A DNA stretch of 47,272 nt from Spirochaetota bacterium (lineage in GTDB: Bacteria > Spirochaetota > Leptospiria > Turneriellales > Turneriellaceae), in assembly GCA_963205035.1 (NCBI GenBank), contig CAUJII010000013.1, forward strand, positions 1 to 47,272, read 5' to 3'. The notes under the pieces were generated by a model. The model made no database searches, was not told where the DNA came from, and saw only the letters and a program-made list of their open reading frames with translations. A program made the position numbers and the translations under genes. Each line of letters begins with the position of its first letter. Within the stretch, counting starts at the first letter, position 1. Positions 35,117 through 43,145 of the stretch are shown piece after piece.

Positions 35117-35469
35117 CAACCTGCTTTCTCTAACTTCATTTCGCATTGGCCTTCAAAAATCACTCCGTCGTCGATTTCAAGTTTCGGCGACCGGATGTTA
35201 CCTATAAGAGTTGCGCCTTGACGCAGCTCGACTTTTTCAGAGGCGACGACGTTACCGACGACGTGCCCATAAATAACGACATGCTCTGCTTCAATGTGCG
35301 CTGTCACCTTGGCTTGCGCTGTCACCTCGAGCATTTCACCACCGTGGAGCTCTCCCTCGAATGTGCCCATGAGTTTCAAAGCACGTTCAAACTTCAAGAT
35401 ACCTTTGAAACGGCTACCGGGTGCGAAGGTCGTGGACTCGCCACGCTTTCTGGAATCTTTAGCTGCCAT
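35116..35469 (-). CDS. Bactofilin
   Basis: Bactofilins are polymer-forming beta-helical cytoskeletal proteins involved in cell shape and localisation. The 117-aa protein has the DUF583 core (FKGILKFERALKLMGTFEGE, then AEHVVIYGHVVGNVVASEKV and GNIRSPKLEIDDG) with short disordered tails. In helical bacteria bactofilins help set curvature, which would fit a spirochaete. It lies 1 nt after a small TPR-like gene. Confidence 0.9.
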   Translation of the reverse strand: MAAKDSRKRGESTTFAPGSRFKGILKFERALKLMGTFEGELHGGEMLEVTAQAKVTAHIEAEHVVIYGHVVGNVVASEKVELRQGATLIGNIRSPKLEIDDGVIFEGQCEMKLEKAG

Positions 35470-35470
35470 G

Positions 35471-35692
35471 TTATTTCGTTTTCATTACATAAACGCCATC
35501 CCAATCGGCGGGTGGCGGCTCTTCAATAAAGTGTACGCAACGGTCGAGATACACCTGAGACGGGCCATCGTCTTTCTTGATCGCTAACGCTTTTTTAAAC
35601 ATCTCGGCGGCCATTTTGAACTCGCGCTTTTTATACATCGCAAGGCCTTCGTTATAGACGCCAAGCACCTGTTGCATCTGGTCTGATAGCAT
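35471..35692 (-). CDS. Small stand-alone TPR-like protein with DWDGV tail
   Basis: The 73-aa protein is one TPR-like helical pair (YNEGLAMYKKREFKMAAEMF) followed by the tail EEPPPADWDGVYVMKTK. From memory, this tail resembles the C terminus of many bacterial adenylate/guanylate cyclases and related TPR-containing signalling proteins. Here it is encoded alone, as the first gene of the long minus-strand run. There is no Shine-Dalgarno sequence before its ATG. Confidence 0.75.
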   Translation of the reverse strand: MLSDQMQQVLGVYNEGLAMYKKREFKMAAEMFKKALAIKKDDGPSQVYLDRCVHFIEEPPPADWDGVYVMKTK

Positions 35693-35697
35693 GGTCT

Positions 35698-35725
35698 ACA
35701 ATAGAGATAAAGGAATGGACGTAAA
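35698..35725 (-). promoter_or_regulatory. Weak candidate promoter for the 22-gene minus-strand run
   Basis: On the minus strand TTTACG (35725-35720) and TATTGT (35703-35698) are 16 nt apart. The predicted start of transcription would fall at or next to the ATG at 35692, implying a leaderless message. Each box matches consensus at four of six positions, so this is weak. Confidence 0.22.
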
Positions 35726-35767
35726 GACTTAATTTACCCGATAGAAACAAATCGAAGAACGGCCCAG

Positions 35768-38700
35768 ATGCTGCGTTGGGTCGAAGTTGCGCTGAAAAAC
35801 CGTCTATGGGTGCTCGTGGCATTTCTCGCTCTGGCCCTTTTGGGAGTTTACTCAGCCCTCCATTTGCCAATCGATGCTGTACCTGATATCACGAACGTTC
35901 AAGTCGTTGTGAACACGCACACCGGCGCTTTAGACCCCGAACAAATCGAACGCACGGTGACTTATTATGTCGAGCTCGAAATGTCGGGTTTGCCGCAGCT
36001 CGAGGAAATTCGCTCACTCTCGAAGTATGGACTTTCTCAAGTCACCGTTGTTTTTCGTGAAGGAACGAACATTTACTGGGCGAGGCAACAGGTGACCGAG
36101 AGGCTCGGGGCGGCTCGCGAGCAAATGCCCGGAAGCCTCAACCCGGAACTCGGCCCGATCACGACAGGCTTGGGAGAAGTCATCATGTACGTCGTCGAGC
36201 CGGTCGAAGGTTCAGACCTTGCAAAGAAAGCGGAGAAGGAGCGTCTCTTATATTTACGCACAATCCAAGACTATGTCATCCGGCCGGAACTCAGAAAAGT
36301 GCATGGGCTTGCCGACGTTGACTCCAACGGAGGTTACAAGAAAGAAATCCACGTTAATATCGTGCCGGAACGCCTTGAGGCAAACGCTATTTCACTCGAA
36401 GAACTTTATTTGGTCTTAAACACCCTCGGCGAAAATTTTGGTGGCGGCTTTATCGAACGCAAAGGCAAACAGCTCATCGTCCGCACGACAGACCAAATGC
36501 AAAATTTAGAAGATGTAAGCCGTGTCCCGGTGAAAATCCGCTACGACGGTTCGATCATTTACTTGGGCCAAATTGCCGACGTACGCGAAGACCATGCGTT
36601 AAGGGTGGGTGCCGCAACGTACCGTGGCCACGAAACAGTCTTGGGCACAGGGCTCATGCGCGTCGGCGAGAATAGCCGCGCTGTGGCTCTGCAATGCGAA
36701 AACGTACTCAAAAATTTGAAGCTCCCCGACGGGGTTCAAATCAAAATCCTTTATAGCCGCAGCTCTCTTGTGTCGGCCACCATCCAAACGGTTCTAAAAA
36801 ATTTATCCGAGGGGGCGATACTCGTCATCGCCGTATTGTTCTTGATTCTGGGCCGCGCGCGCGCTGCAATTCTCGTGGCGTTGGCAATCCCCTTTTCGAT
36901 GCTCGTCGCGCTTTCGGGAATGCACGGTCTTGGAATCTCGGCGAACCTCATGAGTTTGGGGGCCATCGATTTCGGCCTCTTAGTCGACGCATCGGTTGTT
37001 ATGATCGAAAACTATTTGAGGCACGCCGAAGAACACAGCGGCGCACCTCTCACGCTCGATAAACGGATTTCTCTCATCACCGAATCGGCACGCGAGGTGG
37101 TGAAGCCGGTCGTCACGGGTCTTTTTATCATCATGCTGGTCTATGTTCCTGTCTTGGCTCTTGAAGGTGTCGAGGGCAAGATGTTTAGACCGATGGCGCA
37201 GACTGTTCTCATGGCGCTGGGGGCGTCACTCCTCGCAGCAATTTTTCTAATGCCTGTTTTGACGTTTTATGTTCTGCACAAAGAAAAGACAAAACCAAAA
37301 GAGCCGTGGCTTACGCGCATGCTCTTGAAGGCATACAAGCCAGCGCTCGAATTTTCTTTGAAGCACAGACGTGCGCTCGCTCTGCCGGCACTCCTTTTCA
37401 CGGCATTCTCGCTTTTTATTTTTATGCGCTTAGGCTCCGACTTCATGCCACAACTCAACGAAGGGGATTTAGTCGTCATGGCGGCGCGTGACTCGTCGAC
37501 AGGAATCAAAGAATCGGTGCGCGTCCAAATGCTCGTCGACGAGTTAATCGCCTCGCAGAAAGAAGTCGCCGAAGTTTTTGCGCGAATCGGCACCCCCGAA
37601 TCTGCAACCGACCCCATGGGTCCCAACCTGGCCGACACTTTTGTGATACTCAAGAAAGAACACTCCGACGTCCAAACAAAGCAAAAGCTTTACGATAGAC
37701 TGCATGCTCTCTTAAACGAAAAGTTTCCCGAGCAACAACTCTCTCAAACTCAACCGATTGAGATGCGCTTCAACGAAATTTTAGAAGGGAGCCGCGCCGA
37801 TGTCACGTTACGCATCTTTGGCGACGATTTGAAAACCCTCATGGAATTTTCAGATCGTGCAACAAAACTCATCCGAGAAATCCGTGGCACTTATTCGGTC
37901 GAATTAGACGCATTGACTGCGCTCAAAGAAAGCCCGATTCTCGATATCAAAGCAGATAAGAAAACAATGGCGCGCTTCGGAGTTTCCTTGGCAGAAGTCA
38001 ACCGAGCGCTCGAAATGGCGATGAGCGGCATCCGTGTCGGGAGTTATTACGATAATAACATCCGTTTGCCGGTTGTCGTCCACTTAGACGAATCGCGCCG
38101 TAACAACCTCAAACAGATAGAGCAAATACCCGTCGGCCTCGCCACAGGGGGAACAATACCACTGGGGAAACTCACGCAGATAGACGAACGCAAAAAGGTA
38201 ACGACGATTGCACGCTATTACGGCCGCCGCTACGCTGCGATTGGTATCTACTTAAAGAACCGCGATATCGCATCGTTTGTCGAAGAGGCGAAAGAAAAAA
38301 TCCAGACGGGGCTCGAATTGCCGTTTGGCTACACAACGGAATGGGCGGGACAGTTTAAGAATTTGCAGAAGGCGCGGCAAAGGCTGCTTCTGATTGTGCC
38401 GGTCACGCTTGGCATTATTTTTCTTTTGCTCTTGCGTAGTTTTAATTCTTTGCGCGACGCTCTCCTTATTTTCTTGAGCGTGCCTTTTGCCATGAGCGGT
38501 GGAGTCTTGAGCCTCTGGATTGCCGGTCTGCCTTTCAGCATCCCTGCGGCGATAGGCTTTATCGCCCTCAGTGGGATTGCCATTTTGAACGCGATGGTTA
38601 TGGTGAGCTTCTTTCACGAGCTCTTCAAGAAAAACCACGACACGCTGTGGGTGGTGCGTGAGGGAGCCTTGGAACGCCTGCGCCCCGTGGCGATGACCGC

Positions 38701-38923
38701 ACTCGTCGCGTCATTGGGTTTCTTGCCGATGGCATTGGCCACAGGTTTGGGTTCTGAAGTGCAGCGCCCCTTGGCGACTGTCGTCGTCGGTGGGCTGATT
38801 ACTACGACCGTCTTAACTCTCCTCTTGCTGCCTGCGTTTTATCTTTGGAGTTCTAAAGAGGCTCCACCTACTTTGGCGGTTGAACCTTCTCTACCAAAGC
38901 GTCGACAATCGAAGAAGTCTTAA
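35768..38923 (+). CDS. Heavy-metal efflux RND pump (CzcA/CusA type)
   Basis: The 1051-aa inner-membrane transporter has the RND layout of 12 membrane helices and two large periplasmic loops. Helix IV carries the HME-RND signature DFGLLVDASVVMIEN with both acidic proton-relay residues and Glu. LPIDAVPDITNVQV near the N terminus is also typical. HME-RND pumps export divalent or monovalent metal ions with an adaptor and an outer-membrane channel, neither of which is encoded nearby. The ATG at 35768 has no clear ribosome site. Its last 56 bp overlap the convergent MscS gene. Confidence 0.92.
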   Translation: MLRWVEVALKNRLWVLVAFLALALLGVYSALHLPIDAVPDITNVQVVVNTHTGALDPEQIERTVTYYVELEMSGLPQLEEIRSLSKYGLSQVTVVFREGTNIYWARQQVTERLGAAREQMPGSLNPELGPITTGLGEVIMYVVEPVEGSDLAKKAEKERLLYLRTIQDYVIRPELRKVHGLADVDSNGGYKKEIHVNIVPERLEANAISLEELYLVLNTLGENFGGGFIERKGKQLIVRTTDQMQNLEDVSRVPVKIRYDGSIIYLGQIADVREDHALRVGAATYRGHETVLGTGLMRVGENSRAVALQCENVLKNLKLPDGVQIKILYSRSSLVSATIQTVLKNLSEGAILVIAVLFLILGRARAAILVALAIPFSMLVALSGMHGLGISANLMSLGAIDFGLLVDASVVMIENYLRHAEEHSGAPLTLDKRISLITESAREVVKPVVTGLFIIMLVYVPVLALEGVEGKMFRPMAQTVLMALGASLLAAIFLMPVLTFYVLHKEKTKPKEPWLTRMLLKAYKPALEFSLKHRRALALPALLFTAFSLFIFMRLGSDFMPQLNEGDLVVMAARDSSTGIKESVRVQMLVDELIASQKEVAEVFARIGTPESATDPMGPNLADTFVILKKEHSDVQTKQKLYDRLHALLNEKFPEQQLSQTQPIEMRFNEILEGSRADVTLRIFGDDLKTLMEFSDRATKLIREIRGTYSVELDALTALKESPILDIKADKKTMARFGVSLAEVNRALEMAMSGIRVGSYYDNNIRLPVVVHLDESRRNNLKQIEQIPVGLATGGTIPLGKLTQIDERKKVTTIARYYGRRYAAIGIYLKNRDIASFVEEAKEKIQTGLELPFGYTTEWAGQFKNLQKARQRLLLIVPVTLGIIFLLLLRSFNSLRDALLIFLSVPFAMSGGVLSLWIAGLPFSIPAAIGFIALSGIAILNAMVMVSFFHELFKKNHDTLWVVREGALERLRPVAMTALVASLGFLPMALATGLGSEVQRPLATVVVGGLITTTVLTLLLLPAFYLWSSKEAPPTLAVEPSLPKRRQSKKS

Positions 38924-40709
38924 CGCCATTATCGTTCAACCAGTGGAGGATTTTGAGGTTGACTGCGCTCACTGTGTCGTGGTATTCTTGGAACGGTTCG
39001 ACGAAGAATTGCAGGCGAAGAGAAAAACCCTGCACCTCCATTTTCATGAAGTGTATGTCGGGACTCAAGACATTCGGTTGGCTCGCCAAAATCCCACGGA
39101 CGGCCTCGAGTGTGTTTTCTAATTGCGCGGCGGTTGTCGCAGAATCGAGAAAAATTTTCCCTTTGTATAAGCGCTTGCGTCCGCCAATCGAAATGTTCTC
39201 GACTTGGTTATTCGCAAGGAGCGAGTTCGGAACAATCAAAATACTATTATGCTTTGTACGGATTGTCGTCGAGCGCAAACCCACTTGCATGACGCGGCCC
39301 CAAGTCGATTGTGGCGGCGGCAGAAGAAGATAATCCCCCTCTTTAACAACTTTGTCGAGATAGAGAGAAACTCCCGCAAAGAGATGGCTAATCGCCTCGC
39401 GCCCTGCAAGCGCAAGCGCAAAACCGCCGACGCTCAACCCCGCAATCGCAGAGTAGATATTGTAACCCACGCGGTCTAAAACAACGAGAAAGCCTAAAAA
39501 ATAGAGAAGGAATTTCCCCGTGCGGATGAGGAGTGGAAACAGATGCGTTATCTCTGTGTGCCTTTCTTGCGCAAGAATTTTTTCTTGCCAGCGGAGCATC
39601 AAGCGTTGGAAAATACGCGCGGCGAGAATTGTCGAGAGCCAGATGACTGCAATAGCAAGCCCTGCCTTAATCGTATCGGTTACAAAATCGAGCGGAGTCA
39701 AAAAACGCAAACCGAGTTTTACTCCAAAGAGAAAGGCCAAGACATAAATATATTTTCGCAGGGTATCTAACGTCGCGGCGAGAAGCGAAAACTGGATGCT
39801 CTCATTGGCAGATTTTTTTTCACGCCGCCTCAGAAGCATGATGAGAAGCCGCGCACCCAAGAGGCATCCCATCAGAGAAAGCGAGAAAAAAAGCCACTGC
39901 CAAAGCGTGCTGTCTAAAAGCATGGTGCTTTTGAGGTAGGTCGTCAAAGCGCTCATATCTTCCTTTTCTTGAATGCGCTCGAAACGCCCGTGGCCCAATT
40001 TGGCACTCTCGAAAAGCACGCGTGCAATCCCCTGGGGGTTACCCACTAATGCCTGCACTTCAATATGGAGTGGGATTGCTCTCTTCTCTTTCGCTATATC
40101 GACCAAGAGATTATAGATTTTTCTCTCCTCAAAAAAACGAAACGGTTTTGCGGCCTTCTTATAGTCTTCTGCATGCCCGACGAAGTGGCGCAGGAAATTA
40201 CACGCGGCCCAACGGTGGTGCCCGTCGAGGATGTAATACTTCCCCGAGTCGAATGCCGTCAGAATCTTTCCCGAACACGCGTTGAATTTGGTTTCAGACG
40301 TAAGAGACGCTATCACCTTCGGCGCGACATTCCCCCAGAAAAGATCGCGCTGCGTCGGGACGAGCTCTTCTAAGCGCTCAATAGGTACTTTCTCTAAGAC
40401 GGTAACTTTGTCGGCCTTTTCTCCCGTTTCGAGAAATTTTTCGAGAGAGTTGATGTACGCAAAATCGGTTGCTTGCTCTTGCGGGTTGGTTTCAATCTTT
40501 CCTTCCGAAAGCCATGCCAGGAGCTGCGTCTGCTCGGTCTGTGTGAACTGCGGCATTTCGGTGTGGTGCCTGGCCCACGAAACCGGGTCTATCGGGAAAA
40601 ATTTCTTAAGCTGCCCAAAGTCTGTATCGACCGGCATTCGGGGTTCTATGCATTGAGAAAACGACAGGACAAGAGCCCCCAACGACAGATAACGCAAGAC
40701 GAAAGCCAT
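38868..40709 (-). CDS. MscS-family channel with N-terminal extracytoplasmic ParB-like domain
   Basis: From ATG 40709 the product is 613 aa. A signal peptide with a possible lipobox (SFSQC, Cys20) is followed by about 240 residues containing ILDGHHRWAACNF (DGHHRWAA at 162-169), the hallmark of ParB-like/ParBc_2 nuclease folds. Five membrane helices follow (about 270-292, 320-337, 348-367, 390-412, 418-452). The last matches the MscS pore helix (SVGGFALALAGREAISHLF), with the MscS beta domain (NSLLANNQVENIS) after it. With an exported N terminus, five helices place the MscS domain in the cytoplasm as required. I know of no described fusion of these two modules. A longer open frame to 40814 overlaps the next gene and hides the signal peptide. 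Confidence 0.85.
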   Translation of the reverse strand: MAFVLRYLSLGALVLSFSQCIEPRMPVDTDFGQLKKFFPIDPVSWARHHTEMPQFTQTEQTQLLAWLSEGKIETNPQEQATDFAYINSLEKFLETGEKADKVTVLEKVPIERLEELVPTQRDLFWGNVAPKVIASLTSETKFNACSGKILTAFDSGKYYILDGHHRWAACNFLRHFVGHAEDYKKAAKPFRFFEERKIYNLLVDIAKEKRAIPLHIEVQALVGNPQGIARVLFESAKLGHGRFERIQEKEDMSALTTYLKSTMLLDSTLWQWLFFSLSLMGCLLGARLLIMLLRRREKKSANESIQFSLLAATLDTLRKYIYVLAFLFGVKLGLRFLTPLDFVTDTIKAGLAIAVIWLSTILAARIFQRLMLRWQEKILAQERHTEITHLFPLLIRTGKFLLYFLGFLVVLDRVGYNIYSAIAGLSVGGFALALAGREAISHLFAGVSLYLDKVVKEGDYLLLPPPQSTWGRVMQVGLRSTTIRTKHNSILIVPNSLLANNQVENISIGGRKRLYKGKIFLDSATTAAQLENTLEAVRGILASQPNVLSPDIHFMKMEVQGFSLRLQFFVEPFQEYHDTVSAVNLKILHWLNDNGVKTSSIVDALVEKVQPPK

Positions 40710-40762
40710 CGACTCAATTATGGTAGGCTTTTGTGCTGTAAAAAATTTTTTATGCTTTGAGT

Positions 40763-41632
40763 TTAGGCTTTCTTCCGCTTGAAAAAACGAAAATACATCG
40801 TCTCTAAGAACCAATACGCGACCAAGACCAACCTATGCCAACGGTAGGGTCTGTTGAGAGTGCGCCAAAGCCAAGTGTACCCGGCAGACGCCATAAAGTC
40901 GGGGGCTTTCTTGCGCGTACCCGCCAACGTATCGAATGCCCCGCCGACGTTGACTACAATTAGGTCGCCCAAGTGGGCGCGGTTTTCCTCAATCCAACGC
41001 ATGCCTCGATGATAGCCCATGCCGACAAAAAGAATGTGCGGATCGGTTTTACGTACGGCTTCGAGAACGCGCTCGGCGACGGCTCCTCGAAGGTAGCCGT
41101 GGTGGCGGCCGACGATGCGCAAGCCTGTAAAAGACCTGCGAAAGTTTGCATAGAGTTTCTCTAAAACCTCGTCTTTGGAGCCCAGCAAGAAAACAGTGTA
41201 CTCTTTCGCATGTGCGATGCGGATGAGATTCATCGCGTAGCCGACCATCGAAATCAGTTCGGGAATCTCATGCCCCAACGCACGCGCCATGTATTGCATT
41301 CCTGCGCCATCGGGCAGGTTGATGAACGCGTCGTCTGCCAGAGCGAGCATGCGTTTGCGGAAACGGACCCAAACATAACGGTAAGGATCGAATGGCAGAA
41401 CGACTTGGGGCCCAAACTCCCGCGTCGATTGCCGTTTTTGCTCGCGCATGCGGTCTAAAGTGTGGATTGAATAAGCAACCAAATCGACCGAGGTCGCCTG
41501 AAAAAATGGAATCTTGCCCAAATGGGCCCGGCGGAGAGCCAACGTTGACGTATCAATATTTTTATACTCCAAAATCGGGTCAGAGTCGTCTTTATTCGTC
41601 AAGATAGGGTCTAATGCAAAATTGTTCTTCAT
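40763..41632 (-). CDS. WecG/TagA/CpsF-family glycosyltransferase
   Basis: The 289-aa GT26-type enzyme shows NLPDGAGMQYMARALG, FLLGSKDEVLEKLYANFRRS, RIVGRHHGYLRG, DPHILFVGMGYHRGMRWIEE, VNVGGAFDTLAGTRKKAPDF and the C-terminal WLWRTLNRPYRWHRL. Family members transfer ManNAc or related sugars to lipid-linked acceptors for surface polysaccharides. The usual PKQE segment is replaced by YHRG. ATG 41632 was chosen (AGGCGA about 10 nt upstream). A TTG at 41653 is possible. The C terminus may associate with the membrane. Confidence 0.87.
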   Translation of the reverse strand: MKNNFALDPILTNKDDSDPILEYKNIDTSTLALRRAHLGKIPFFQATSVDLVAYSIHTLDRMREQKRQSTREFGPQVVLPFDPYRYVWVRFRKRMLALADDAFINLPDGAGMQYMARALGHEIPELISMVGYAMNLIRIAHAKEYTVFLLGSKDEVLEKLYANFRRSFTGLRIVGRHHGYLRGAVAERVLEAVRKTDPHILFVGMGYHRGMRWIEENRAHLGDLIVVNVGGAFDTLAGTRKKAPDFMASAGYTWLWRTLNRPYRWHRLVLVAYWFLETMYFRFFKRKKA

Positions 41633-41688
41633 TATGATTATGTCGCCTGTCAATTGGAGAAATTGAACAGCCCGTCAAGCGTAACGCC

Positions 41689-41908
41689 TTTTGAAAGGGG
41701 CGTGGGATAAATCAGGTGTTTATCCTTACGCTTTGCAAAAAATTTTGCCTTAGAGCCTTTAGAAAATCACGAGCGCCGGCTTTTCCTATTAGAAAAGCCT
41801 CGCATAACGGTTTGCAACCTGCTCGTGATTTTCATGGGTAGCCATTCTAAAATGCGGCAAAATTTTTCGCCGTGACCCCACCTGATTTATCCCACGCCCT
41901 TTGAAAAA
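41689..41908. repeat. 220-bp nested fold-back (palindromic) element
   Basis: The outer arms are nearly identical inverted repeats: bases 41694-41718 match the complement of 41879-41903 except for one extra G. Inside lie GCAAAAAATTTTGCC against GGCAAAATTTTTCGC (14 of 15), a perfect 13-bp pair GAAAATCACGAGC (41762-41774) and GCTCGTGATTTTC (41821-41833), and a central hairpin GGCTTTTC (41778-41785) with GAAAAGCC (41792-41799). The element has no reading frame. It could be a MITE-like insertion or a structural RNA/DNA element. It fills most of the gap between divergent genes. Confidence 0.8.
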
Positions 41909-41930
41909 AGTCTTTAGCATTTTTTATACT
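41901..41930 (+). promoter_or_regulatory. Strong sigma-70-like promoter for the 61-aa gene and cysE
   Basis: TTGAAA (41901-41906) and TATACT (41925-41930) each match consensus at five of six positions with an 18-nt spacer. The -35 box lies in the right arm of the fold-back element. Transcription would start near 41937. Confidence 0.6.
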
Positions 41931-41936
41931 TCGACG

Positions 41937-42035
41937 ATGATATATTGTGGCCAAGGATGGCCCATTAAGGTATGGGATTGCCCCAATAGATACTTTATGT
42001 ATCTGAACCGCAGTCCCTGTTACAAGGAAGTAACT
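41937..42035 (+). promoter_or_regulatory. Leader of about 100 nt with three small hairpins
   Basis: The leader can form GGCCA-AGGA-TGGCC, GGG-ATTG-CCC, and GATAC-TTTAT-GTATC, and then AAGGAAG as ribosome site 7 nt before ATG 42036. I recognise no known riboswitch class. Regulation of cysteine synthesis at this leader is only a possibility. Confidence 0.35.
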
Positions 42036-42221
42036 ATGGCTCGCAGATTAGCGAATAAGGGCAGAAGAAATCTGCCCAAAACGACAGAATTAGGGCGCCG
42101 GTCATTTTCATCGACCGAAGCGCGCATCCACGAATATAAAAACCGTATTAAAGATAGAGATTATCTCGAATTTGCGATCGACCGTATCGCCATCGAGCTC
42201 ACGCACTTTTTGACAAAGTAA
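42036..42221 (+). CDS. Small basic protein of unknown function (61 aa)
   Basis: The protein starts MARRLANKGRRNLPKTTELG, rich in Arg and Lys, and ends in a predicted amphipathic helix (RDYLEFAIDRIAIELTHFL). It has a good ribosome site (AAGGAAG), a promoter upstream, and its stop TAA overlaps the cysE ATG by one base. All this supports a real gene. It has no signal peptide or membrane segment. It might bind RNA or partner serine acetyltransferase, but nothing in the sequence shows this. Confidence 0.72.
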   Translation: MARRLANKGRRNLPKTTELGRRSFSSTEARIHEYKNRIKDRDYLEFAIDRIAIELTHFLTK

Positions 42222-43057
42222 TGGAAGTTGCTCTTCTCGAAAAAATGCGGGCGCGCGGCCCCGTTTTTAGCATCCCCATGCCCGGCAAGAACGAGGCCGG
42301 TTTTTTTATCGGTGCACTTTTAGATTTCCTCTTTTTTCACAACGATGGCAGCGAGTTTGAAACCCCTTCTGCGTATTCAAATAAACTCGCAGAACTGACA
42401 ACACTCCTCAAAGCCTTAGTCCATCCGTTCGTCAAAAGCGAAAAAGAAGCCGCCACACTCAGTGAAACTTTCTTTGCAAAAGAACTTCCCAGAATTTACG
42501 ACACTCTCTGGCAAGACGCAGAAGCGGCGTATGCAGGCGACCCCGCTGCACAAAGCATTCAAGAGGTGCTCTTAGCCTACCCCGGTTTTTTCGCAATCGC
42601 AGTCCACCGCATCGCGCACTATTTTGAAGTCGAGAAAATTCCCGTGCTACCGCGACTTTTTAGCGAACACGCGCACGAAAAAACGGGCATCGACATCCAC
42701 CCTGGGGCACAGATTGGCAAGTCATTCTTCATGGACCACGGCACAGGGATTGTCATCGGGGGAACATCGATCATTGCAGACAATGTGAAAATCTATCAAG
42801 GGGTGACTCTCGGTGCTCTTTCTGTTGACAAGTCTCTCGCGTCGACACGCCGCCACCCGACGATTGAAGAAGGTGTCGTCATCTATGCAGGCGCAACCAT
42901 CTTGGGAGGCAAGACGGTCATTGGCCGCCACTCTGTCATCGGCGGCAATACGTGGATTGTCGAAAGCGTCTTGCCCTACTCTGTCGTTTACAACAAGGCG
43001 ACGAGCCACACCCGCCCATCGAAAGAGATGGAATCTGTCATCGACTTTATCATCTAA
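42221..43057 (+). CDS. cysE: Serine O-acetyltransferase
   Basis: CysE makes O-acetylserine from serine and acetyl-CoA, the first step of cysteine synthesis. The 278-aa protein has the N-terminal helical domain and a left-handed beta-helix of hexapeptide repeats with the catalytic region GIDIHPGAQIGKSFFMDHGTG, followed by VIIGG-like repeats and GVTLGAL. The C terminus is ESVIDFII, and no cysK gene follows. The last seven codons and stop lie in the first copy of a 43-bp tandem repeat. Confidence 0.93.
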   Translation: MEVALLEKMRARGPVFSIPMPGKNEAGFFIGALLDFLFFHNDGSEFETPSAYSNKLAELTTLLKALVHPFVKSEKEAATLSETFFAKELPRIYDTLWQDAEAAYAGDPAAQSIQEVLLAYPGFFAIAVHRIAHYFEVEKIPVLPRLFSEHAHEKTGIDIHPGAQIGKSFFMDHGTGIVIGGTSIIADNVKIYQGVTLGALSVDKSLASTRRHPTIEEGVVIYAGATILGGKTVIGRHSVIGGNTWIVESVLPYSVVYNKATSHTRPSKEMESVIDFII

Positions 43058-43145
43058 TCTGTAGACCGATGACCTACTGGTCATCGACTTTATCATCTAA
43101 TTTACGGGCCGATGACCTATTGGTCATCGACTTTATCATCTAATC
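43037..43145. repeat. 43-bp tandem repeat, 2.5 copies, including the end of cysE
   Basis: The block beginning GTCATCGACTTTATCATCTA starts at 43037, 43080 and 43123, a constant period of 43. The first copy encodes the last residues and stop of cysE. The third stops at the end of the convergent MASE1-PAS gene (stop at 43144-43146). The unit differs slightly between copies in the CTGTAGAC/TTACGGGC segment. Confidence 0.9.
43067..43129. terminator. Two identical-stem hairpins between convergent genes
   Basis: Each repeat unit contains CGATGACC paired perfectly with GGTCATCG around a 4-nt loop (TACT at 43075-43078, TATT at 43118-43121). Being symmetric and between convergent genes they may stop transcription from both sides, but there is no U-tract. 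Confidence 0.4.

Noticed and set aside
42036..42221. Ribosomal protein S21 or similar small ribosomal protein
   Set aside because: Length and basic N terminus are suggestive, but the motifs of bS21 or other ribosomal proteins are not recognisable.
43037..43145. Short CRISPR array
   Set aside because: The repeats are directly adjacent with no unique spacers, and no cas genes are present. It is a plain tandem repeat.
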